Shown piece after piece: positions 1-5,263 of a DNA stretch of 6,215 nucleotides. The translations under genes and the position numbers were made by a program. How positions within the stretch are numbered: the stretch's first letter is position 1; every line of letters begins with the position of its first letter. Below the pieces are notes generated by a model that was not told where the DNA came from, ran no database searches, and saw nothing but the letters and a program-made list of their open reading frames with translations. The stretch lies in contig JAEXJH010000125.1 in assembly GCA_023445955.1 (NCBI GenBank), positions 1 through 6,215 of the forward strand. Direction: 5' to 3'. Source of the DNA: Pseudomonadota bacterium. Its GTDB lineage: Bacteria; Pseudomonadota; Alphaproteobacteria; Caulobacterales; Caulobacteraceae.

Positions 1-105
1 GGCCTCGTCCATGGCGGCGCAGGCCGGCGCGGGCGTGGCCGGGGCCATCTGGGCGTGGGCGGCGACCGGCAGGGCCAGGGCGGCGAGGAGAATGGCGATG
101 CGCAT
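1..105 (-). CDS. Small secreted protein, N-terminal fragment (cut by window edge)
   Basis: Only the first 35 codons are visible. They start at an ATG at 105-103 and run off the left edge with no stop. Residues 1-18 form a classic Sec signal peptide: a short basic start (MRIA), a Leu/Ala-rich core and an AHA-Q end with probable cleavage after residue 18. The exposed part is rich in Ala and Pro and has one Cys at residue 29, so the product should be periplasmic or exported. The start is supported by AGGAG 5 nt upstream. The gene begins 8 bp after the stop of the TonB-dependent receptor on the same strand, so it is almost certainly co-transcribed and probably translationally coupled. It may be a periplasmic partner or processing protein for the receptor's ligand. 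The visible part carries no diagnostic motif, so I do not assign a family. Confidence 0.8.
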   Translation of the reverse strand, partial: MRIAILLAALALPVAAHAQMAPATPAPACAAMDEA

Positions 106-110
106 GGCGG

Positions 111-115
111 CTCCT
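111..115 (-). promoter_or_regulatory. Ribosome binding site overlapping the upstream stop codon
   Basis: Read on the minus strand, AGGAG lies 5 nt before the ATG at 105. Its first two bases are the last two bases of the receptor's TAG stop (116-114). Ribosomes terminating on the receptor therefore sit on the next gene's initiation region, the usual layout for translational coupling. This fixes the start of the secreted protein and supports an operon. Confidence 0.75.
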
Positions 116-2162
116 AGAACTTGATCCGCAGGTCGGTGCGGAAGCTGCGGCCTTCCTCGGGGAAACCATCGACCAGCTGATACTTCTGGTCCAGCAGGTT
201 GCGGGCGCTGACGATCACGTCGACCTTCGGCGTCACCTCGACCCGCGCCGTCAGCCCGGCCAGCACATAGGCGCCGGTCTTGTAGTAGCGGATCGGCGTG
301 ATCAGCGTGCTGGACGTCACCGTCCAGCGCTTGGAGGCCGCCTCGACGCTGGGCGTCAGGGTCAGGCGCGGCACGACCTTCCAGTCGGCATAGACGAACA
401 GCTTGTGGTTCGGCACGCCCTGCGGCCGGAACGCGGCGTTGGTCGGGTCGGTAAAGTCGCGGTGCAGGTAGGTGTAGTTGCCGCCCAGGGTCAGGGCCGG
501 CGAGACGCGGGCCGTCACCGAGGCCTCGGCCCCGTAGTACTTGCCATCGCCGACATTGCGGGTCTGGCTGACCGTGCCGAACGGCGCGCCCAGGGCCACC
601 GGGATCGAGATCAGGGCGTCGCGGACGTCGCTGTAGAACACCGCCCCTTCGACCGTGACGAACGGGGTGATGTCGCCCCGTGCGCCGATCTCGTAGTTGA
701 TCGCCCGCTCCGGACCGATGTTCGGGTTGGGGATCGCCGTGCCGAAGCGCGAGCTGAAGCGCTCGAACAGGGTCGGGAAGCGGGCGCGCGACGAGACGCT
801 GGCGTGGACCTGGGCGGTGTCGGTCGGCCGCCAGACCAGGGCCGCCTGGCCGTTCCAGGCGGTGTCGGCGGTCAGCGGATAGAAGACGAAGGCGTTGGAA
901 TTGTAGTCCTGGGCCATCGTCAGGTCGCGACGATCGCGCGAGACGCCGACCACCAGGTCGACGTTCTGGCCGAAGCTCTGGGTGTCCTCAAGCGCGATCG
1001 AGGTGGTGGCCTCGATCGTGGTCTGCTTGGGTTCGGTCAGCGGCGGGGCGTAGCTGGTCTGCCACTCGACGTGCTCGTCGCGGCGATAGAAGGCGGCGGC
1101 CTTCAGGATGTTGGACGGCGTCAGCTGGAAGCCCAGCTCGACGTTCCCGCCGTAGGCGACATCGTCATAGTAGGATCGGAAGGCCCGCCCCAGCGTCTGG
1201 GTGTTCTGGCGGGCGTTGTCCCACGAGAACAGGCCGTTCTCGAAGGTGTTGCGGTAGAAGCGCGTCTTCAGCCAGGCGTGCTCGGCGATTTGGGTGCGGG
1301 TCAGCAGCGCCACGCTGTCGATATTCCAGTAGGGCCAGGTCCAGTAACGGGTGCTGGCGGTGTCGGTGACATGGAACGGCGCGTTCTTAGAGCCCTCCTG
1401 GCGGGTATAGGTCAGCGAATAGTCGTCGCCCTCGCGCGGGGTGAAGCCGACCTTGGCGTTGACCCGCCAGTCCTTGCTGTCGGAGTGGTCGCGATAGCCG
1501 CCGTTCTCCAGCGTGGTCGGGCGATAGCCGTCCGGCAGGGCCCAGTGGGTGCGCTCGTTCCGCGCGCCGCTGAGCTGGGCGTAGAAGTGCTGGCTGCGGC
1601 CGCCGACCCGGCCCGAGACGGCGGTGCTGTTCAGCGAGCCGTCGGCGTCGAAACCGCCGCCCAGCCGCACTTCGCCCTCAAACGGAGCCTGGGGCGTGCG
1701 GGTCACGAGATTGATCGCGCCGCCGATGCCGCCGGGGCCGTCCAGCACAGAGACATAGCCCTTGGACACCTGCACCTCGGAAAGGTCGGCGGTCAGGAAG
1801 CGGGCGAAGTCGATGCGGTTGTCGGCCGGCAGGAACACCCGCACGCCGTCGATCGACAGGGTGGTCTGGAAGCGGTCGAAGCCACGGATGAACACCAGGC
1901 GCTCGTTGCGCGAGCCGCCGCTGTTGCCGGCGTTGGCGCCCGGGATCAAGTCCAGCGCCTGGTCGACGCTGACCTTGTCGAACTTGCGCAGGTCCTCGGC
2001 CTTGATCTCCGTCCCGCCGATCAGCCCGCCGTCGCTGCCCCGCGCCGTGACCCGCACCTCGCCCAATTCGTAGATGTCGCCGTAGTTCGACGACGGGGCG
2101 GTCTGGGCATGGGCGACGCTGGCCAACAGAGAGCCGGCGAGCAGGACGGAGCGAAACAGCAT
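114..2162 (-). CDS. TonB-dependent outer-membrane receptor, substrate unknown
   Basis: A complete 682-residue energy-dependent outer-membrane importer, driven by TonB-ExbB-ExbD, for a chelated metal, cofactor or similar scarce ligand. Residues 1-19 are a signal peptide ending AHA-Q. A TonB-box-like stretch (LGEVRVTA) lies at 33-40. The plug domain spans about 45-157, with FIRGF at 91-95, an SIDGVRV segment near 103-109 and the family-typical glycine run leading into NLVTRTP at 142-157. The remainder (about 160-682) has the alternating aromatic/polar pattern of a 22-strand barrel and ends in Phe, the normal barrel-assembly signal (DLRIKF). Length is normal for the family. The ATG at 2162 has GAGGGG 5 nt upstream. 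That site overlaps a strong dyad (2171-2199), which suggests operator or mRNA control. The downstream gene (1-105) is in the same operon. The plug and barrel show no residue that fixes the substrate: iron-siderophore, zinc or copper complexes, heme and cobalamin all remain possible. Confidence 0.95.
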   Translation of the reverse strand: MLFRSVLLAGSLLASVAHAQTAPSSNYGDIYELGEVRVTARGSDGGLIGGTEIKAEDLRKFDKVSVDQALDLIPGANAGNSGGSRNERLVFIRGFDRFQTTLSIDGVRVFLPADNRIDFARFLTADLSEVQVSKGYVSVLDGPGGIGGAINLVTRTPQAPFEGEVRLGGGFDADGSLNSTAVSGRVGGRSQHFYAQLSGARNERTHWALPDGYRPTTLENGGYRDHSDSKDWRVNAKVGFTPREGDDYSLTYTRQEGSKNAPFHVTDTASTRYWTWPYWNIDSVALLTRTQIAEHAWLKTRFYRNTFENGLFSWDNARQNTQTLGRAFRSYYDDVAYGGNVELGFQLTPSNILKAAAFYRRDEHVEWQTSYAPPLTEPKQTTIEATTSIALEDTQSFGQNVDLVVGVSRDRRDLTMAQDYNSNAFVFYPLTADTAWNGQAALVWRPTDTAQVHASVSSRARFPTLFERFSSRFGTAIPNPNIGPERAINYEIGARGDITPFVTVEGAVFYSDVRDALISIPVALGAPFGTVSQTRNVGDGKYYGAEASVTARVSPALTLGGNYTYLHRDFTDPTNAAFRPQGVPNHKLFVYADWKVVPRLTLTPSVEAASKRWTVTSSTLITPIRYYKTGAYVLAGLTARVEVTPKVDVIVSARNLLDQKYQLVDGFPEEGRSFRTDLRIKF

Positions 2163-2167
2163 GAAGA

Positions 2168-2173
2168 CCCCTC
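2168..2173 (-). promoter_or_regulatory. Ribosome binding site of the TonB-dependent receptor
   Basis: GAGGGG on the minus strand lies 5 nt before the ATG at 2162. Its first three bases (2173-2171) are also the end of the 3' arm of the 2171-2199 hairpin, so folding of that hairpin would partly bury the site. Confidence 0.7.
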
Positions 2174-2199
2174 GTTATGCAGATCGACTACATAACGAG
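2171..2199 (-). promoter_or_regulatory. Strong dyad: candidate operator or RBS-masking mRNA hairpin
   Basis: CTCGTTATG (2171-2179) and CATAACGAG (2191-2199) are perfect 9-bp inverted repeats. After one mismatch (2180/2190) the symmetry continues for two more pairs (2181-2182 with 2188-2189), leaving a 5-nt centre. In the receptor mRNA the DNA mismatch becomes a U-G wobble, giving 12 consecutive pairs closed by a UCGAU loop. The 3' arm ends inside the receptor's ribosome binding site. The half-sites are 20 bp apart, about two helical turns, as expected for a dimeric repressor. No U-run follows, so it is not an intrinsic terminator of gshA. The TTATG/CATAA half-sites faintly recall Fur/Zur-type boxes, but the spacing is wider than I know for those. 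Protein operator and RNA switch are both open. Confidence 0.6.
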
Positions 2200-2218
2200 T
2201 GTGATCGCCCAAGGCGAG

Positions 2219-2223
2219 GAATC
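2219..2223. promoter_or_regulatory. GANTC site (possible CcrM methylation target) upstream of the receptor
   Basis: GAATC matches the GANTC target of the cell-cycle methyltransferase CcrM found in Caulobacter and relatives. It lies 57-61 bp upstream of the receptor start, between the gshA stop and the dyad. Whether it is functional depends on the host having CcrM and on where the promoter is. I could not place a convincing -35/-10 pair here. Confidence 0.25.
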
Positions 2224-2240
2224 TGGAGCGTTTTCGCGGT

Positions 2241-3602
2241 TCAGTAGGCGCAGTCGGTGAAAACGCGGCTGATGTCGCCCTGCCATTCGCCATTGTAGAG
2301 CGACAGCAGCTTTTCGGCCGGGGTGATCCCGCTGTCGGCGATCTGCTCCAGCTCGCCCAGATAGATGGTCTCGTCCAGGAAGCCGCCATTGATGTGCGCG
2401 CGGTTCTTCAGGCCAGACTTGGCGATGGCCACGAAGTCCTTGGCGACGTCCTGGGCCGAACGGCCGGCGACCTGGGCCTTCAGGCCCAGCTTCGGCACGT
2501 CGCGGCGCAGGCCCTCGCGGTCCTCCAGCGTCCAGTCCTTGCAGAGGTCCCAGGCCGCCGCGAGCGCCGCGTCGTCATAGAACACGCCGGTCCACAGCGC
2601 CGGCAGGGCGCACAGACGGCTCCAGGGGCCGGCGTCGGCGCCGCGCATCTCCAGATAGGTCTTCAGGCGCACTTCCGGGAAGGCCGTGGTCGTGTGGTCG
2701 GCCCAGTCCTTCAGCGTGGCGATCTCGCCCGGCAGCTCGGGCAGCTTGCCTTCGATGAAGTCGCGGAAGCTGCGGCCGGCGACGTCGATGTACTTGTCGC
2801 CACGCTTGACGAAATACATCGGCACGTCCAGCGCGTAGCGGGCGTAGCGCTCGAAATCGAAGCCGTCCTCGAACACGAAGTCCAGCAGGCCGGTGCGGTT
2901 CGGATCGGTGTCGGTCCAGACGTTGGCGCGGGCCGACAGGAAGCCGTTCGGCTTGCCTTCCGTGAACGGGGAATTGGCGAACAGCGCCGTGGCGATCGGC
3001 TGCAGGGCCAGGCTCATGCGGAACTTGGCGACCATGTCGGCTTCGCTGGAGAAGTCGAGATTGGCCTGCACCGTGCAGGTGCGCAGCATCATGTCGAGGC
3101 CGAGGTTACCGACCTTGGGCATGTAGTTGCGCATGATCACGTACCGGCCCTTGGGCATGATCGGCACCTCGCCGCGCGTCCACAGCGGCGAGAAGCCCAG
3201 GCCCACGAAGCCCAGGCCCAGCTCGTCGGCGACGGTCTTGACCTCGTCCAGGTGCTGGCCGGTCTCCTCGCAGATGTCGTGCATGGTCAGCAGCGGCGCG
3301 CCGCTCAGCTCGAACTGGCCGCCCGGCTCCAGGCTGACATTGGCGCCGTTGCGCTCCAGCCCGATGATGGTCGGACCTTCCATGACCGGCTTCCAGCCAA
3401 AGCGCTGCAGCCCCGTCAGCAGGGCGTGCACGCCCTTGTCGCCCTCGTAGGGCACGGGCGTGTTCGCGCCCAGATAGAAGCCGAACTTCTCGTGCTCGGC
3501 CCCGACGCGGAACGCTTCCTTGGGCTTGCTGCCCTTGGCGAAATACTCGGTCAGGTCGGCGAGCGTCAGCTGACGGTCTTGAACGCTAGTGGTGTCGGCC
3601 AT
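2241..3602 (-). CDS. gshA: Glutamate-cysteine ligase, plant/alphaproteobacterial type
   Basis: A 453-residue cytosolic enzyme that joins L-glutamate and L-cysteine using ATP to give gamma-glutamylcysteine, the first and usually limiting step of glutathione synthesis. Recognisable blocks are EHEKFGF (36-42), SLEPGGQFELSG (90-101), MPKGRYVIMRNYMPKVG (149-165), RTCTVQANLDF (174-184), FANSPFTEGKPNGFLS (208-223), TDTDPNRTG (230-238), YLEMRGAD (316-323) and the C-terminal KLLSLYNGEW (431-440). The final Tyr also matches plant enzymes. I place the start at the ATG at 3602, not the GTG at 3680, because GGGGAGGGA precedes it at 8 nt spacing and the 26 extra residues (Arg/Trp-rich) do not look like family sequence. 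Cysteines matching the plant CC1 redox pair are present (C111, C331), whereas those of CC2 are Val274 and Glu289. It lies downstream of rsmE across 132 bp that may hold its own leader. Confidence 0.96.
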   Translation of the reverse strand: MADTTSVQDRQLTLADLTEYFAKGSKPKEAFRVGAEHEKFGFYLGANTPVPYEGDKGVHALLTGLQRFGWKPVMEGPTIIGLERNGANVSLEPGGQFELSGAPLLTMHDICEETGQHLDEVKTVADELGLGFVGLGFSPLWTRGEVPIMPKGRYVIMRNYMPKVGNLGLDMMLRTCTVQANLDFSSEADMVAKFRMSLALQPIATALFANSPFTEGKPNGFLSARANVWTDTDPNRTGLLDFVFEDGFDFERYARYALDVPMYFVKRGDKYIDVAGRSFRDFIEGKLPELPGEIATLKDWADHTTTAFPEVRLKTYLEMRGADAGPWSRLCALPALWTGVFYDDAALAAAWDLCKDWTLEDREGLRRDVPKLGLKAQVAGRSAQDVAKDFVAIAKSGLKNRAHINGGFLDETIYLGELEQIADSGITPAEKLLSLYNGEWQGDISRVFTDCAY

Positions 3603-3610
3603 GCAAGCCG

Positions 3611-3619
3611 TCCCTCCCC
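3611..3619 (-). promoter_or_regulatory. Ribosome binding site that sets the gshA start
   Basis: The purine block GGGGAGGGA on the minus strand ends 8 nt before the ATG at 3602. No comparable site precedes the longer in-frame GTG at 3680. The site's GGGAGG (3618-3613) is complementary to CCUCCC at 3641-3636 in the same leader, so it could be masked by folding. Confidence 0.65.
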
Positions 3620-3639
3620 AGGGTGTGGTGGCTACGGGA

Positions 3640-3658
3640 GGAGAGGCCCATTCTCTCC
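3640..3658 (-). promoter_or_regulatory. Hairpin in the gshA 5' leader
   Basis: GGAGAG (3640-3645) and CTCTCC (3653-3658) form a perfect 6-bp stem with a 7-nt loop, located 38-56 nt before the gshA ATG. Its leader-proximal arm shares two bases (3640-3641) with the CCUCCC element able to pair with the gshA ribosome binding site, so the two folds compete. No U-run follows on the minus strand. It could be a simple 5' stabilising hairpin or part of a leader switch. The structure is visible, but the function is inferred. Confidence 0.35.
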
Positions 3659-3678
3659 ACCGACGGCGAAACTCGGTC

Positions 3679-3701
3679 ACGCCCAGTTGGGCGTTTTCTT
3701 T
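3679..3701 (+). terminator. Intrinsic-terminator-like hairpin, plus-strand orientation, between two minus-strand genes
   Basis: On the plus strand, ACGCCC (3679-3684), loop AGTT and GGGCGT (3689-3694) form a 6-bp GC-rich stem, followed at once by TTTTCTTT (3694-3701). This is the textbook intrinsic terminator layout. On the minus strand the same hairpin is preceded by A's and followed by GACC, so it should not stop rsmE transcription. Both flanking genes are on the minus strand, so this terminator has no obvious client gene. It may end an antisense or small RNA read from within or near the gshA start region, or block antisense transcription into rsmE. Confidence 0.5.
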
Positions 3702-3734
3702 GCGAACCTCAAGAGGCGACCTTCAGCATATATT

Positions 3735-4451
3735 TTAGCGCCAGTCGCCGGCAGCCGCCTGCCAGAGCGTCATGGCCGAGATCGCGGCGGTGTCGGCCCG
3801 CAGGATGCGCGGGCCCAACGACACCGGCGTGACGAACGAAAGCCCCCGCAGGCGCTCGCGTTCCTCGGGCGCGAACCCGCCCTCGGGACCGGTCAGGATG
3901 GCGGCGGGACCGCCGGTTCCGGCGAGCGCTTCGATCGCCGGCCTGGCGTCGCCGCCCTCGTCGCAGAAGACCAAGCGGCGAGCCGGATCCCAGGCGTCGA
4001 GGATCTTGTCCAGCTTCTCGGGGTCGGCGACCTGCGGCACGTCCAGGCGGCCTGTCTGCTCGGCGGCCTCCATGGCGATGGCGTCCAGGCGACCCAGCTT
4101 GACGAAGTCGACATTCGTCCGGCGCGTCATGGTCAGCAGCACCCGGCGCGCGCCCAGCTCGGCGGCCTTCTCGACGATGGTCTCGACCCGGCTGCGCTTG
4201 ACCATGGCGATGATCAGGTCGAGGTCCGGCCCGGTTTGCATCGGCCGGGTCTGTTCCTCGGCCTTCAGCAGGCAACCGCGCTTGGTCGCCTCGACGATGG
4301 TCGCGCGCCACTCGCCGTCACGGCCGTTGAACAGCAGAAGCTCGGCGCCGACCGACAGGCGCATGACCGAAGTCAGGTAGCGCGACTGGTCGACGGTGGG
4401 CACGACGCCGGCCCCGGCGGAGAGGTCATTGGGAACGAAAAGACGGATCAT
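3735..4451 (-). CDS. rsmE: 16S rRNA (uracil-1498-N3)-methyltransferase RsmE
   Basis: A 238-residue SAM-dependent SPOUT-class enzyme that methylates N3 of U1498 in 16S rRNA near the decoding centre of the 30S subunit. The N-terminal PUA-like domain (about 1-70) holds YLTSVMRLSVG (25-35) and FNGRDGEW (41-48). The catalytic domain contains VKRSRVETIVEKAAELG (84-100), EAAEQTGR (128-135), GPEGGF (188-193) and the knot/SAM loop LGPRILRADTAA (212-223). Together these are diagnostic of RsmE, and the length is normal. The ATG at 4451 follows AAGGA with 4 nt between, a short but workable spacing. The TAA stop is 132 bp ahead of gshA on the same strand. The rsmE-gshA order is, from memory, common in alphaproteobacteria. 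No intrinsic terminator follows on this strand, so read-through into gshA is likely. It diverges from ppk2 across 46 bp. Confidence 0.96.
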   Translation of the reverse strand: MIRLFVPNDLSAGAGVVPTVDQSRYLTSVMRLSVGAELLLFNGRDGEWRATIVEATKRGCLLKAEEQTRPMQTGPDLDLIIAMVKRSRVETIVEKAAELGARRVLLTMTRRTNVDFVKLGRLDAIAMEAAEQTGRLDVPQVADPEKLDKILDAWDPARRLVFCDEGGDARPAIEALAGTGGPAAILTGPEGGFAPEERERLRGLSFVTPVSLGPRILRADTAAISAMTLWQAAAGDWR

Positions 4452-4497
4452 TTCGTCCTTCTAGCTCAACTGCATATTCCAGGGGTAGGCTGACTGA
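4452..4497. promoter_or_regulatory. 46-bp divergent gap between rsmE and ppk2
   Basis: Two genes start outward from only 46 bp, so any two promoters must overlap each other or the coding starts. CATATT (4473-4478) on the plus strand is the only AT-rich, -10-like stretch, but no matching -35 lies 16-18 bp upstream. The rsmE ribosome binding site AAGGA occupies 4456-4460 on the minus strand. AGGGG (4481-4485) and TAGG (4486-4489) are the candidate ribosome binding sites for ppk2. I cannot assign either promoter. Confidence 0.35.
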
Positions 4498-5259
4498 ATG
4501 AGCAAGCACGACGACTACGACAACGAACTGATGCAGCTGCAGCTCGCCCTGATCGAGATGCAGAAGAAGGCCATCAAGGACGGCTGGAAGATCCTGGTGA
4601 TCTTCGAGGGCCGCGACTCGGCCGGCAAGGACGGCACGATCGCCCGGGTCACCGAGCATCTGTCCAAGCGCGCCACCACCGTCGTCGCCCTGCCCAAGCC
4701 CAACGAGCGCGAACGCAGCGAGTGGTACTTCCAGCGCTACGTGGAATACCTGCCTGCCGGCGGCGAGGCGGTGATTTTCAACCGCTCCTGGTACAACCGC
4801 GCCGGCGTCGAGCGGGTGATGGACTTCTCTAGCCCTGAGCAGCAGGAGCAGTTCCTGCGCGACGTGCCGGCCTTCGAGCGGATGCTGGTCGAGAACGGCC
4901 TGCGCTACGTCAAGTTCTGGCTCGATATCAGCCGCGACGAGCAGGCCGAGCGCCTGAAGGCCCGCCGCGACGACCCGCTGAAGGCCTTCAAGACCAGCGA
5001 TCTCGACAAGGTCGCCCAGGACAAGTGGGACGACTACACCAAGGCCCGCGACGAGATGCTGATGCGCACCCACAGCGACATCGCCCCCTGGATCTGCGTC
5101 CGCGCCGACCACAAGAAGGCCGCGCGCCTGAACGTCATCCGCTGGCTACTGCACGCGGCCGGCGACAAGAAGCTGATCAAGGGCGTGGCCAAGCCGGACC
5201 CGAGCGTCATCTTCTCGTTCGAGCCGGCCGCCCTTGAGGACGGCCGGCTCGCGCGATGA
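4498..5259 (+). CDS. ppk2: Polyphosphate kinase 2 family protein
   Basis: A 253-residue cytosolic P-loop kinase of the PPK2 family, which transfers phosphate between inorganic polyphosphate and nucleotides, often making GTP or ATP from GDP/ADP. Walker A is GRDSAGK (38-44), inside FEGRDSAGKDGT. WYFQRYVEYLP (76-86) and the Walker B segment FNRSWYNRAGVERVM (94-108) follow. The lid carries ARRDDPLK (155-162), and KWDDY...APW...ADHKKAARLN (177-212) is the usual C-terminal block. Length fits a single-domain enzyme. The start is secure: an in-frame TGA (4495-4497) directly precedes the ATG, with AGGGG 12 nt and TAGG 8 nt upstream. Two oddities stand out: Asn95 where most members I know have the Walker B Asp, and AFKTSDLD after the lid where QWKLSPID is typical. 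The last dozen codons form an inverted repeat. It might be a divergent PPK2 subclass rather than a standard class I enzyme. Confidence 0.93.
   Translation: MSKHDDYDNELMQLQLALIEMQKKAIKDGWKILVIFEGRDSAGKDGTIARVTEHLSKRATTVVALPKPNERERSEWYFQRYVEYLPAGGEAVIFNRSWYNRAGVERVMDFSSPEQQEQFLRDVPAFERMLVENGLRYVKFWLDISRDEQAERLKARRDDPLKAFKTSDLDKVAQDKWDDYTKARDEMLMRTHSDIAPWICVRADHKKAARLNVIRWLLHAAGDKKLIKGVAKPDPSVIFSFEPAALEDGRLAR
5220..5251. repeat. 11-bp inverted repeat at the ppk2 3' end; possible shared terminator
   Basis: CGAGCCGGCCG (5220-5230) and CGGCCGGCTCG (5241-5251) are perfect inverted repeats with a 10-nt spacer. The spacer adds two more C-G pairs (5232-5233 with 5238-5239) and a TTGA tetraloop. The repeat encodes the end of Ppk2 (EPAALEDGRLA) and ends 5 bp before its stop codon. 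For the converging peptidase gene it begins 12 bp past that gene's stop. Neither strand has a U-run after the stem, so it is not a standard intrinsic terminator. A bidirectional stem that protects mRNA 3' ends or slows RNA polymerase at the convergent junction is the likeliest role. Confidence 0.55.
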
Positions 5260-5263
5260 AGAC

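Noticed and set aside
405..2195. 596-codon open frame on the plus strand opposite the TonB-dependent receptor
   Set aside because: Its translation is Arg/Val/Gly/Ala-rich with no family motif, while the opposite strand encodes a clear receptor. Long antisense frames are expected at this GC content.
2228..2266. 8-bp inverted repeat GCGTTTTC / GAAAACGC spanning the gshA stop codon
   Set aside because: The spacer is 23 nt, there is no U-run, and several such matches are expected by chance in 6 kb. It is unlikely to be a terminator.
3603..3680. 26-codon N-terminal extension of gshA from a GTG at 3680
   Set aside because: There is no ribosome binding site at the GTG, the extension is Arg/Trp-rich without family resemblance, and a strong site precedes the ATG at 3602.
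3706..3718. Small palindrome CCTCAAGAGG downstream of rsmE as its terminator
   Set aside because: Only three pairs remain once a loop is allowed, and no U-run follows on the minus strand.
4452..4480. Caulobacter-type -10 element (GCTANAWC-like GCTAGAAG) for rsmE on the minus strand
   Set aside because: It overlaps the rsmE ribosome binding site AAGGA, which would leave almost no leader, and no -35 sequence is found at the right distance.
2394..4493. 699-codon open frame on the plus strand opposite gshA and rsmE
   Set aside because: The composition is typical of an antisense shadow, both opposite-strand genes are firmly identified, and a terminator-like hairpin (3679-3701) lies in its middle in the same orientation.
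4426..5112. 228-codon minus-strand frame opposite ppk2
   Set aside because: It is a shadow of ppk2 and would overlap the start of rsmE. It has no recognisable motif or ribosome binding site.
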